From: an uncultured Collinsella sp.
Lineage (GTDB): Bacteria; Actinomycetota; Coriobacteriia; Coriobacteriales; Coriobacteriaceae
Reading direction: 5' to 3'
DNA: 23,791 bases
NCBI GenBank assembly: GCA_900548495.1
Contig: URKT01000031.1
Coordinates: 1-23,791 of the forward strand
Part shown: one piece after another, positions 5,870-13,333 of the stretch
Layout of the letters: the number at the start of each line of letters is the position of its first letter
Numbering within the stretch: position 1 is the first letter of the stretch
Position numbers and translations under genes: made by a program
Notes under the pieces: model-generated
The model's database searches: none
Seen by the model: the letters and a program-made list of their open reading frames with translations, nothing else
What the model was told of the DNA's origin: nothing

Positions 5870-7117
5870 ATGGCAGCATCCGACATGATGTCCGCCCTGA
5901 TGGAGCTTTGCCAGGAGAAGCACATCGACCAGCTCTACCTGATCGACCGCCTGGAGCAGTCGCTTGCCAAGAGCTATGCCGAGATCCTGCATCTTGAGTG
6001 GGGCGCCAAGGTGACCATCGACCGCACCACCGGCAAGATCTACGTCTACCGTCTGGAGCCGATTGACGATTCCATGGACGAGGAAGGCAACTTCACCGAG
6101 TTCGAGGAGATCGACGTCACCCCCAAGAACACGAGCCGCATCGCCGCCCAGCACGCCAAGGCCGAGATCAACGCCATCGTGCGCAACTCCGCCCGCGAGC
6201 AGATCTACGAGGAGTTCTCCGGCCGCATCGGTGACCTCATCAGCGGTACCGTGCTGCAGTCCACGCCCGACTTCACGATCGTCAAGATCCGCGAGGGCGT
6301 CGAGGCCGAGCTTCCGCACTTCGACCAGCGCCGTTACGAGAACGAGCGCAACGAGCGTCCGATGGGCGAGCGCTACCTGCACAACCAGCACATCAAGGCC
6401 GTGATCATCGACGTTCGCGACCCCAACTCCAACCTGCAGCCGGTTCGTGGCGAGCACAGCCGTCCGCCGATTGTCATCTCCCGTACCCACCCCGAGCTCA
6501 TGCGTCGTCTGTTTGAGCAGGAGGTGCCCGAGATCTATGAGGGTACCGTCCAGATTAAGTCGATCGCCCGCGAGCCTGGCCAGCGCTCTAAGGTCGCCGT
6601 CCACTCGCTCGATGACCGTCTGGATCCCGTGGGCGCCTGCGTCGGCCCCAAGGGCAGCCGTGTTCGCGCTGTCGTGGGCGAGCTCCGTGGCGAGCGCGTT
6701 GACGTCATCCTTTGGGATGCCGATCCTGCCGTCTACGTCGCCAACGCCCTGTCGCCCGCCAAGGTCACCCGCGTCCTCATCGACGAGGAGAAGGCTTACG
6801 CCGGTGTCATCGTGCCCGACGACCAGCTGTCCCTCGCCATCGGCAAGGAGGGCCAGAACGCCCGTCTCGCTGCGCGCCTGACCGGCTGGCACATCGACAT
6901 CAAGTCCGAGACGCTTGCCGCCGACATTCTCAAGAACGTTCCCGTTCACGAGGAGCCCGCCGCCGACCTGATCGGTGACGAGGAGGACGAGGACGTCCGC
7001 CGCTGTGAGTATGTGTCCGAGGACGGCATCCAGTGCCGCAACCAGGCTCGTCCCGGCTCCCGTTTCTGCGGTGTCCACGACACCGACGCCTTCGATGATG
7101 CGGAGGACCTGATCTAG
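5870..7117 (+). CDS. nusA: Transcription termination/antitermination factor NusA
   Basis: Binds RNA polymerase and modulates pausing, termination and antitermination. The 415-residue protein has the N-terminal polymerase-binding domain (about 1-120), an S1 domain (about 125-195, with ISGTVLQ and a basic/acidic beta-barrel pattern), then two KH domains (about 220-355; GACVGPKGSRVRAV is the first GxxG loop and AIGKEGQNARLA the second). It lacks the two acidic repeats of E. coli NusA. It carries instead a C-terminal tail with C379-x9-C389-x10-C400-x2-H403, which looks like a small zinc site, followed by an acidic end. It starts one base after the rimP stop, with GGAAGGAAAG as the ribosome binding site. 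YlxR and YlxQ genes, often found after nusA, are absent here. Confidence 0.95.
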   Translation: MAASDMMSALMELCQEKHIDQLYLIDRLEQSLAKSYAEILHLEWGAKVTIDRTTGKIYVYRLEPIDDSMDEEGNFTEFEEIDVTPKNTSRIAAQHAKAEINAIVRNSAREQIYEEFSGRIGDLISGTVLQSTPDFTIVKIREGVEAELPHFDQRRYENERNERPMGERYLHNQHIKAVIIDVRDPNSNLQPVRGEHSRPPIVISRTHPELMRRLFEQEVPEIYEGTVQIKSIAREPGQRSKVAVHSLDDRLDPVGACVGPKGSRVRAVVGELRGERVDVILWDADPAVYVANALSPAKVTRVLIDEEKAYAGVIVPDDQLSLAIGKEGQNARLAARLTGWHIDIKSETLAADILKNVPVHEEPAADLIGDEEDEDVRRCEYVSEDGIQCRNQARPGSRFCGVHDTDAFDDAEDLI

Positions 7118-7125
7118 CGCGCGGT

Positions 7126-7148
7126 CGCGCCGGGCGGGTCCCGGCGCG
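7126..7148 (+). other. GC-only hairpin in the nusA-infB gap
   Basis: CGCGCCGGG (7126-7134) pairs perfectly with CCCGGCGCG (7140-7148) around CGGGT, 9 bases after the nusA stop. No T-run follows, so it is not a classical terminator. It may be a pause, processing or mRNA-stability structure. A smaller hairpin, GGCACC-CAA-GGTGCC, lies at 7173-7187 just before the infB ribosome binding site. Confidence 0.55.
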
Positions 7149-7208
7149 TCTCACACGCTCGTTCAGTCTCTAGGCACCCAAGGTGCCAGAAAGGGTAGGT
7201 GAAGTCAT

Positions 7209-9923
7209 ATGGCAAAAGTCCGTGTGTCCACCCTGGCCAAAGAGTTCGGCATGACCTCCAAGGAACTGATGGGTCATCTCGCCGATATGAAGATTCCCGC
7301 TAAGTCCGCTTCCTCCACCTTGGAGGACGCCTATGTCGCTATGGTCCGCAAGCAGCTCGCCTCGGTGATCGAGGCCCGCGCTCAGGAAGTCGAGGCCGCC
7401 AAGCAGGCCGAGGAGCAGGCAGCTGCCGCCGAGGAGGCCGCTCGCGCCGCTGAGGCCGAGCGCGAGCGCATCGCCGCCGAGAAGGCACGCGAGGAGGAGC
7501 GTCGCCAGTTTGCCGCAGCCCAGGCTGCTGAGGAGGCTGCCCGCGCCGAGGCCGAGGCCAAGAAGAAGGCCGAGCAGGAGCGCCTTGCCCGCGAGAAGGA
7601 GGAGGCTGCCCGCGAGGCCCAGCGCCGCGCCGTTCCCGCTTCCGACTCCGGTTCGCGCTTCCGTTCGCTTCTCGACCAGATTGCCGCACAGGAGACCGTG
7701 CTCAAGGAGAAGAAGGACGCCGAGGACAAGGCCAAGGCCGAGCGCGCCGCCGAGCGCGGTAACCGTCGTGGCGGCAACAACGACCGCCGCGGTGGCCGTC
7801 GTAACGATCGCAACGCCTCCGACAACAATTCCGAGCGCAACGCCTCCGAGAGCCGTCCGCACAGCCATCGCACCAACGCCAGCAACAACGTCGCTGCCGG
7901 CATGGACTTCCCCAACCCCGATAAGCAGGGCAAGGGCAAGAAGCGCAAGGGCGGTCACAACAACGAAGAGGACCACTACAGCCGCATGGCTCGCGAGGCC
8001 GAGGAGTACAGCCGCGAGAAGGTGCTCGAGGAGGCTCGTGCTGCCGTCGAGGAGGCCTCTCGCGAGTCCACCGGTCGCCGCAAGAAGCGCAAGGAGAAGC
8101 GCGAGCGCGAGGCTGCCAAGGCTCAGGAGGAGCGCAAGATAGAGGAGGCGCTGGCCCAGGGCGTGAACCCCGAGGACCTCGACGCCATCAAGGTCTCCCA
8201 GGGCGTTACTGTCCAGGAGCTTGCCGAGGCGCTCGACGTTCCGGCCAACGACATCATCAAGCGCCTGTTCCTGCTGGGTACGCCGCTCACCATGACGCAG
8301 TCCATGTCCGACGACCTCGTTGAGCTCGTTGCCGACGACCTGGGCCGTCAGATCAAGATCATCACCCCCGAGGAGGAGAACACCTTCTCGTTCTATGACG
8401 ATCCCGCCGACCTTAAGCCGCGCGCCCCGGTCGTCACCGTCATGGGCCACGTCGACCACGGCAAGACGTCGCTGCTCGACGCCATCCGTCACACCGGCGT
8501 TGCTGCCGGCGAGGCGGGCGGCATTACGCAGGCCATCGGCGCTTCGCAGGTCATGATCAACGACCGCAAGATCACCTTTATCGATACCCCGGGTCACGCC
8601 ACCTTTACGGCTATGCGTGCCCGTGGCGCCAAGGTGACCGACATCGTCATCCTGATCGTCGCCGCTGACGACGGCGTCATGCCCCAGACGGTCGAGTCGA
8701 TCAACCACGCCAAGGCCGCCGGCGTACCCATCGTCGTCGCCGTCAACAAGATCGATAAGCCGGGCGCCAACCCCGACCGTGTGCGTCAGGAGCTCACCGA
8801 GTACGGAGTCATCCCCGAGGAGTGGGGCGGACAGAACATGTTCGTCAACATCTCGGCCAAGCAGAAGATCGGTATCGACGAACTTCTGGAGACCGTGCTG
8901 CTCCAGGCCGACGTACTCGAGCTCAAGGCCAACCCGGACACCTTTGCCTCGGGCAACGTCCTCGAGGCCAAGCTCGACAAGGGCCGCGGATCGGTCGCTA
9001 CCGTGCTCGTGACCCGCGGTACCCTGCACGTGGGCGATACGCTGGTCGCCGGCCTTACCTACGGCCGCGTCCGCGCCATGCTCGACCCCAAGGGCCGCGC
9101 CGTCACCGAGGCCGGTCCCTCCGACGCTGTCGAGATTTTGGGCCTGCAGTCCGTGCCCAACGCCGGTGACGAGTTCCGCGTGTTCGAGGACGAGCGCGAG
9201 GCACGCGCCCTGGCCGATGAACGTTCGCTCAAGGCCCGTATCGAGGAGCAGAGCCGCGTCAAGCACGTCACGCTCGAGAACCTCTTCGAGACCATCGCCG
9301 ACGCCGAGGTCAAGGAGCTCAACCTGATCATCAAGGCCGACGTCCAGGGTTCCATCGAGGCTCTTCAGGACTCGCTCGACAAGATGGATCAGTCCGAGGT
9401 CCGCATCAACACGATCCACTCCGCTGTCGGTGCCATCAACGAGACCGACGTCGTCCTGGCCGACGCCTCCAACGCCATCATCATCGGCTTTGGCGTCCGT
9501 CCCGACGGTAAGGCCCGCTCCGCCGCCGAGCGCGAGGGCGTCGAGATCCGTTGCTACGACGTCATCTACAAGTGCCTCGAGGAGCTCGACGCCGCCCGTA
9601 TCGGCATGCTCAAGCCCACCGAGGTCGAGGTCGCCACGGGTACCGCGACTGTCCTGGACACCTTCAAGGTGCCCAAAGTCGGTATCGCCGCCGGTGTCCG
9701 CGTCGAAGAGGGCGAGATCGCCGCGACCGATTCCGTGCGTCTGGTGCGCGACGGCATCGTGGTCTTCAACGGCAAGATCGCCTCGATGCGCCACTACAAG
9801 GACGAGGCCAAGAGCCTCAAGAGCGGTTCCGAGGGCGGTATTGGCCTGGAGAACTTCCAGGACATCAAGCCCGGCGACCAGATCGAGGGTTACCGCATCG
9901 ACCAGGTTGCCCGTACCGAGTAG
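7209..9923 (+). CDS. infB: Translation initiation factor IF-2
   Basis: GTPase that places initiator tRNA on the 30S subunit and promotes subunit joining. The 904-residue protein begins with an IF2 N-terminal helical domain (about 2-50), followed by a long Ala/Glu/Lys/Arg-rich charged segment (about 60-315) predicted to be coiled or disordered. A second IF2_N domain (about 330-375) precedes the G domain: G1 GHVDHGKT at 413-420, then GGITQAIGA, DTPGHATF, NKID and SAK in order. Domains II, III and C2 follow, including IGFGVRPDG. The ATG at 7209 is preceded by AGGTGAAG (7197-7204). The length is in the range of long actinobacterial IF-2 forms. Confidence 0.97.
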   Translation: MAKVRVSTLAKEFGMTSKELMGHLADMKIPAKSASSTLEDAYVAMVRKQLASVIEARAQEVEAAKQAEEQAAAAEEAARAAEAERERIAAEKAREEERRQFAAAQAAEEAARAEAEAKKKAEQERLAREKEEAAREAQRRAVPASDSGSRFRSLLDQIAAQETVLKEKKDAEDKAKAERAAERGNRRGGNNDRRGGRRNDRNASDNNSERNASESRPHSHRTNASNNVAAGMDFPNPDKQGKGKKRKGGHNNEEDHYSRMAREAEEYSREKVLEEARAAVEEASRESTGRRKKRKEKREREAAKAQEERKIEEALAQGVNPEDLDAIKVSQGVTVQELAEALDVPANDIIKRLFLLGTPLTMTQSMSDDLVELVADDLGRQIKIITPEEENTFSFYDDPADLKPRAPVVTVMGHVDHGKTSLLDAIRHTGVAAGEAGGITQAIGASQVMINDRKITFIDTPGHATFTAMRARGAKVTDIVILIVAADDGVMPQTVESINHAKAAGVPIVVAVNKIDKPGANPDRVRQELTEYGVIPEEWGGQNMFVNISAKQKIGIDELLETVLLQADVLELKANPDTFASGNVLEAKLDKGRGSVATVLVTRGTLHVGDTLVAGLTYGRVRAMLDPKGRAVTEAGPSDAVEILGLQSVPNAGDEFRVFEDEREARALADERSLKARIEEQSRVKHVTLENLFETIADAEVKELNLIIKADVQGSIEALQDSLDKMDQSEVRINTIHSAVGAINETDVVLADASNAIIIGFGVRPDGKARSAAEREGVEIRCYDVIYKCLEELDAARIGMLKPTEVEVATGTATVLDTFKVPKVGIAAGVRVEEGEIAATDSVRLVRDGIVVFNGKIASMRHYKDEAKSLKSGSEGGIGLENFQDIKPGDQIEGYRIDQVARTE

Positions 9924-9934
9924 GGGGTAGCGCT

Positions 9935-10345
9935 ATGAAGCAAACGCAGGCAACCCGCCGTCTGGGCGAGCAGCTTCGCGAGAAGCTCGGTTATATCCTG
10001 CTCTTTGAGGTTTCCGATCCGCGTCTCGACCTGGTTACTTTGACTGCGGTCGAGGTCGCGGTGGACCGTTCGTTCGCGCGTGTGTACGTGTCGTGCGATG
10101 CGAGCCGCTACGACGAGGTCATGGAGGCGCTCGCTAGCGCCAAGGGCCGTATTCGCAGCCTGTTGGCTCGCTCGCTCGATTGGCGTGTCACGCCCGAGCT
10201 CGATTTTCGCATCGATCGCTCGACCGATGAGGCCGAGCGCATCACGCGTGCGCTGGAAAACGTTCCCGCCACGCTTGCGATCGAAAAGGACGAGGACGGC
10301 TATCCGATAGCGGATGCCGCCCAGGAGGCAGCTTTAGATGACTAA
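9935..10345 (+). CDS. rbfA: Ribosome-binding factor A
   Basis: Cold-shock-associated assembly factor that binds the 30S subunit and helps 16S rRNA 5' end maturation. The 136-residue protein shows the RbfA KH-like fold pattern: an N-terminal helix, then EVSDPRLDLVTLTAVEVAVD and RVYVS strands, a helix with LASAKGRIRSLLA, and LDFRIDRSTDEAERI near the end. The ATG at 9935 has GGGGGT 6 bases upstream and lies 11 bases after the infB stop. Its last 8 bases overlap nrnA, so the two are probably translationally coupled. Confidence 0.94.
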   Translation: MKQTQATRRLGEQLREKLGYILLFEVSDPRLDLVTLTAVEVAVDRSFARVYVSCDASRYDEVMEALASAKGRIRSLLARSLDWRVTPELDFRIDRSTDEAERITRALENVPATLAIEKDEDGYPIADAAQEAALDD

Positions 10346-11381
10346 TTCCGCCGACCTCGCCTCGTGCGAGTCTGCAGATATTCAGCGACGCATCCTCGAG
10401 CTCATCGAGGGTGCGTCCTCCATTGCGATTTCGGGACATACTTCTCCCGATGGCGATGCCTTGGGCTCCGTATTGGGTCTGGGCCTTTCGCTCATGAAGT
10501 TTTTCCCCAACAAGGACATTGCGCTGCTGCTGGCAGACGATGACCCGGTTCCTCGCATTTACCGCTTTATGGAAGGCTCCGATCGCCTGGTGCCGGCATC
10601 TGCGTACGCCGGCAATCCTGACCTGTTCATCTCGGTGGACGTACCGGTCGTCGAGCGCCTCAATAATTCCGCCGAGGTGCTTCGTCGCTCCAAGCATGTG
10701 GTGTGCTTCGATCATCATCCGGCGCGCGAGGAGTTTGCCGAGCTGAGCCTGAGGCGCGTCGATGCCGCGGCCTGCGCCATGATCATCGACCGCTTTTTGG
10801 ACAATTGCGGCATTGTCGCACGTGATGGCGTTGCGACCTGCCTGCTGTGTGGCTTGGTTACCGATACCGGCCGTTTTCAGTACCAAAACGCCGATGCCGC
10901 CGCGTTCCATGCGGCCTCGCGCCTGGTGGCGCACGGTGCCGATCCGGCGCGCGTTGCGCTCGAGGTCTACCAGAGCATGCGCGTTGAGTTTTTGCACCTC
11001 AAGTCCATTGTCATGGGTCGCATTAAGACGGTCGCGCATGGGCGCGTGGCGTATAGCTATGCCTACCAGAGCGACCTTGAGGCCTGCGGTGTCACCTCGG
11101 ACGAGTGCGACGGCCTGGTCGATGTGGTGCGTTCGGTGATGGGCGTCGAGGTCTGCATGTTCTTAAAGGGCATTGAGGGCGATACCAAGGTGCGTGGCAA
11201 CCTGCGCTCCAAGGGCGACCTCGATGTGTCCGAGATTGCTGCCAACTTTGGCGGTGGCGGGCATCATGCCGCCGCCGGCTTTTCCAACAACGGAACAATT
11301 CGCGAGACGCTCGCCGTGGCACTTCCCATGCTGGCCGAGCTGGTGGGGGAGGATCCCGCTTCGGTGACCGTCGAGCTCTAA
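10338..11381 (+). CDS. nrnA: DHH-family phosphoesterase, NrnA-like oligoribonuclease/pAp phosphatase
   Basis: Predicted to degrade very short RNA fragments and dephosphorylate 3'-phosphoadenosine 5'-phosphate using two metal ions; cytosolic. The 347-residue protein has the DHH-domain metal motifs HTSPDGD (H34, D38, D40) and FDHHP (D125, H126, H127), then a DHHA1 domain with the substrate motif GGGGHHAAAG at 305-314. The length matches the NrnA family. AGGAGG (10323-10328) is 9 bases upstream of the ATG, which lies inside the end of rbfA. Position between rbfA and truB is common for this family in Gram-positive bacteria. NrnA and related DHH nucleases differ in substrate preference, so the exact activity is inferred. 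Confidence 0.88.
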   Translation: MTNSADLASCESADIQRRILELIEGASSIAISGHTSPDGDALGSVLGLGLSLMKFFPNKDIALLLADDDPVPRIYRFMEGSDRLVPASAYAGNPDLFISVDVPVVERLNNSAEVLRRSKHVVCFDHHPAREEFAELSLRRVDAAACAMIIDRFLDNCGIVARDGVATCLLCGLVTDTGRFQYQNADAAAFHAASRLVAHGADPARVALEVYQSMRVEFLHLKSIVMGRIKTVAHGRVAYSYAYQSDLEACGVTSDECDGLVDVVRSVMGVEVCMFLKGIEGDTKVRGNLRSKGDLDVSEIAANFGGGGHHAAAGFSNNGTIRETLAVALPMLAELVGEDPASVTVEL

Positions 11382-11396
11382 CTTATTGGATGGTAC

Positions 11397-12329
11397 ATGG
11401 CTCGTCGAACGCCTTCTCAATTGAATATGCTGCTCGCCGTCGATAAGCCGGTGGGCTGCACGTCCCATGACGTGGTCTCGCAATGCCGACGCGCCCTCCA
11501 TGAGCGGCGCGTCGGCCATGCCGGTACGCTCGACCCCATGGCATCGGGTGTCATGGTTGTGGGCGTGGGTCAGGCCACCCGTCTGCTGGGCATGCTCACG
11601 CTCGATACCAAAAGCTACGTCGCCGATATTTCGTTTGGCGCCGAGACGAATACCGATGATGCGGAGGGCGAGGCGGTCCGCACGGTGGCTGTTGCCAACG
11701 AGCTCCGCGATCCTGCCTATGCGCGTGAGCAATTGGCCTCCATGCTGGGTCCGCAGATGCAGGTGCCGCCGGCGTTTTCGGCTATCTCGGTCAATGGCGT
11801 TCGTGCCTACAAGTCTGCTCGCGAGGGCAATGCGGTGGACCTACCTCCGCGTCCCGTCGAGGTCTATGCCGCCGACCTGATCGCCGTGGGCGGCGAAGGT
11901 GATACGTGCGTGTGGACCGTGGCGTTCTCGGTGAGCAAGGGAACCTATATCCGAGCGCTCGCTCGCGACCTGGGCCGCGCCTGCGAGAGCGCCGCGCACA
12001 TTTCCGCGCTGCGCCGCACGGCCTCCGGTATTGTTTCCGTTGGCGCCTGTCATGCGGTTGAGGAGCTTTCTCCCGAGTCCGCGGCGGGGTTTGCACTGGA
12101 TCCCATTGCGGCCCTGGGCGCTACGCGTGTTGACTTGCCGGGCAATCTTGCCGACGACCTGCTCTGCGGCCGTCGCATTCCCGTTGAGCATGCGCTTGCC
12201 GATTTCTATGCCTCGAAGGCGCCGTTTGCGTTGGTGCTCGATGGGGGACTCAAGGCGCTCGCCCGTATTGAGGGTGGCCGCTTTGTCATGGAGCACGTAT
12301 TTCCTCAGGCAATCGGCGGTGTTCGATGA
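11397..12329 (+). CDS. truB: tRNA pseudouridine(55) synthase TruB
   Basis: Converts uridine 55 in the T-loop of tRNAs to pseudouridine. The 310-residue protein begins with the family pattern LLAVDKPVGCTSHDVV and has the catalytic motif GHAGTLDPMASG with Asp46. Further conserved blocks are KSYVADISFGAETNTDD and the strand-helix around VSKGTYIRALARDLG. A C-terminal PUA-like part follows. The ATG at 11397 has only a weak GGATGG 3 bases upstream. An in-frame ATG at 11427 would start at MLLAVDKPVG and is the main alternative. It lies 15 bases after nrnA and its stop overlaps the ribF start as ATGA. Confidence 0.95.
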   Translation: MARRTPSQLNMLLAVDKPVGCTSHDVVSQCRRALHERRVGHAGTLDPMASGVMVVGVGQATRLLGMLTLDTKSYVADISFGAETNTDDAEGEAVRTVAVANELRDPAYAREQLASMLGPQMQVPPAFSAISVNGVRAYKSAREGNAVDLPPRPVEVYAADLIAVGGEGDTCVWTVAFSVSKGTYIRALARDLGRACESAAHISALRRTASGIVSVGACHAVEELSPESAAGFALDPIAALGATRVDLPGNLADDLLCGRRIPVEHALADFYASKAPFALVLDGGLKALARIEGGRFVMEHVFPQAIGGVR

Positions 12330-13333
12330 TGTTGTCCGCTCGCGAGCTCGCGCGTATTTTTTTCGTGGGCGGGTCGGACGAGGCTCGCATCGTTGCTGCC
12401 GATGCGTTTGATGAGTTCGAGCACCTGGGTGCCGCATCGATTGCCATCGGTGTGTTCGACGGCGTGCACCGTGGACACCAGGAGCTCATTACGGCGCTTG
12501 TCCGTGATGCCCGTGCCCATGGCTGTAAGGCGGTCGTGGTTACCTTCGATCCCGACCCGGACGTTGTGGTGAGCTCTTCGCCCGCTCAAAAATTGATGAC
12601 GACGGCCGACCGTCTGCATGCCCTGGCTCAAACTGGGGTCGATGCGGTGGTGGCCGTTCCCTTTACGCCTGAGGTTGCGGCGCTTGACCATGTTGATTTT
12701 CTCTCGCTGGTGTCGCGTCTGGTCGACATTCGATCGATTCGCGTTGGCAGTGACTTTAGGCTGGGTCGTGGCGGTGCTTCTGGTGTTGCCGAGATGCGCG
12801 CCTGGGGTGCCGAGCACGGCGTTGACGTGTACGGTCACGACCTGCTTTGCGAGGGCGGTGAGGCCATTTGCGCCACCCGTATCCGTCATGAGCTCGGACA
12901 GGGCCATGTGGAGCTTGCTGCTGAGTTACTCGGGCGCCCGTATATGGTGCGTGGCGGTGTTATTCGCGGCCGTCACGAGGGTTCTGGCATGGGCTTTCCC
13001 ACGGCAAACCTGCAGGTTCCCGACGGCATTCAGGTGCCTGCCGATGGCGTGTATGAGGGTCTGGTGCTGGTCGATGACACCGTGTGGCCCGCTGCCGTTA
13101 ACGTCGGACTGCCGCCGACGTATGCCGACGATGCGGCATCTGCACATCTTGAGGCTAACTTAATTGGTTATACGGGCGACCTGTACGGCGCTTCCGTTTC
13201 GCTTGCGTTTACGCGCTGGCTGCGTCCCTCGCGTGTGTTCGATTCGCTGGATGAGTTGATCGCGACCGTCGAGGGTAATATCGAGGACATTCGTCATAAC
13301 TTGGGTGAGCAGGGGGTGAGCATCCGTGATTAG
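12326..13333 (+). CDS. ribF: Bifunctional riboflavin kinase/FAD synthetase
   Basis: Phosphorylates riboflavin to FMN and adenylylates FMN to FAD. The 335-residue protein has an N-terminal nucleotidyltransferase domain with GVFDGVHRGHQ at 42-52 (the HxGH-like motif) and VTFDPDPD, then VGSDFRLG, and a C-terminal flavokinase domain with GFPTAN at 223-228 and AVNVGLPPTY. About 36 residues precede the first conserved strand, a little more than usual, so a later start is possible. The ATG overlaps the truB stop by four bases and has no clear ribosome binding site, which fits translational coupling. In many bacteria rpsO follows ribF, but here dnaG does, overlapping by 8 bases. Confidence 0.94.
   Translation: MMLSARELARIFFVGGSDEARIVAADAFDEFEHLGAASIAIGVFDGVHRGHQELITALVRDARAHGCKAVVVTFDPDPDVVVSSSPAQKLMTTADRLHALAQTGVDAVVAVPFTPEVAALDHVDFLSLVSRLVDIRSIRVGSDFRLGRGGASGVAEMRAWGAEHGVDVYGHDLLCEGGEAICATRIRHELGQGHVELAAELLGRPYMVRGGVIRGRHEGSGMGFPTANLQVPDGIQVPADGVYEGLVLVDDTVWPAAVNVGLPPTYADDAASAHLEANLIGYTGDLYGASVSLAFTRWLRPSRVFDSLDELIATVEGNIEDIRHNLGEQGVSIRD

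Noticed and set aside
7170..9794. 874-codon open frame on the minus strand across infB
   Set aside because: It is a shadow of the biased codon use of infB. It is low-complexity (Leu/Gly/Ala/Val-rich), has no recognisable domain, and infB on the plus strand has all the G-domain motifs.
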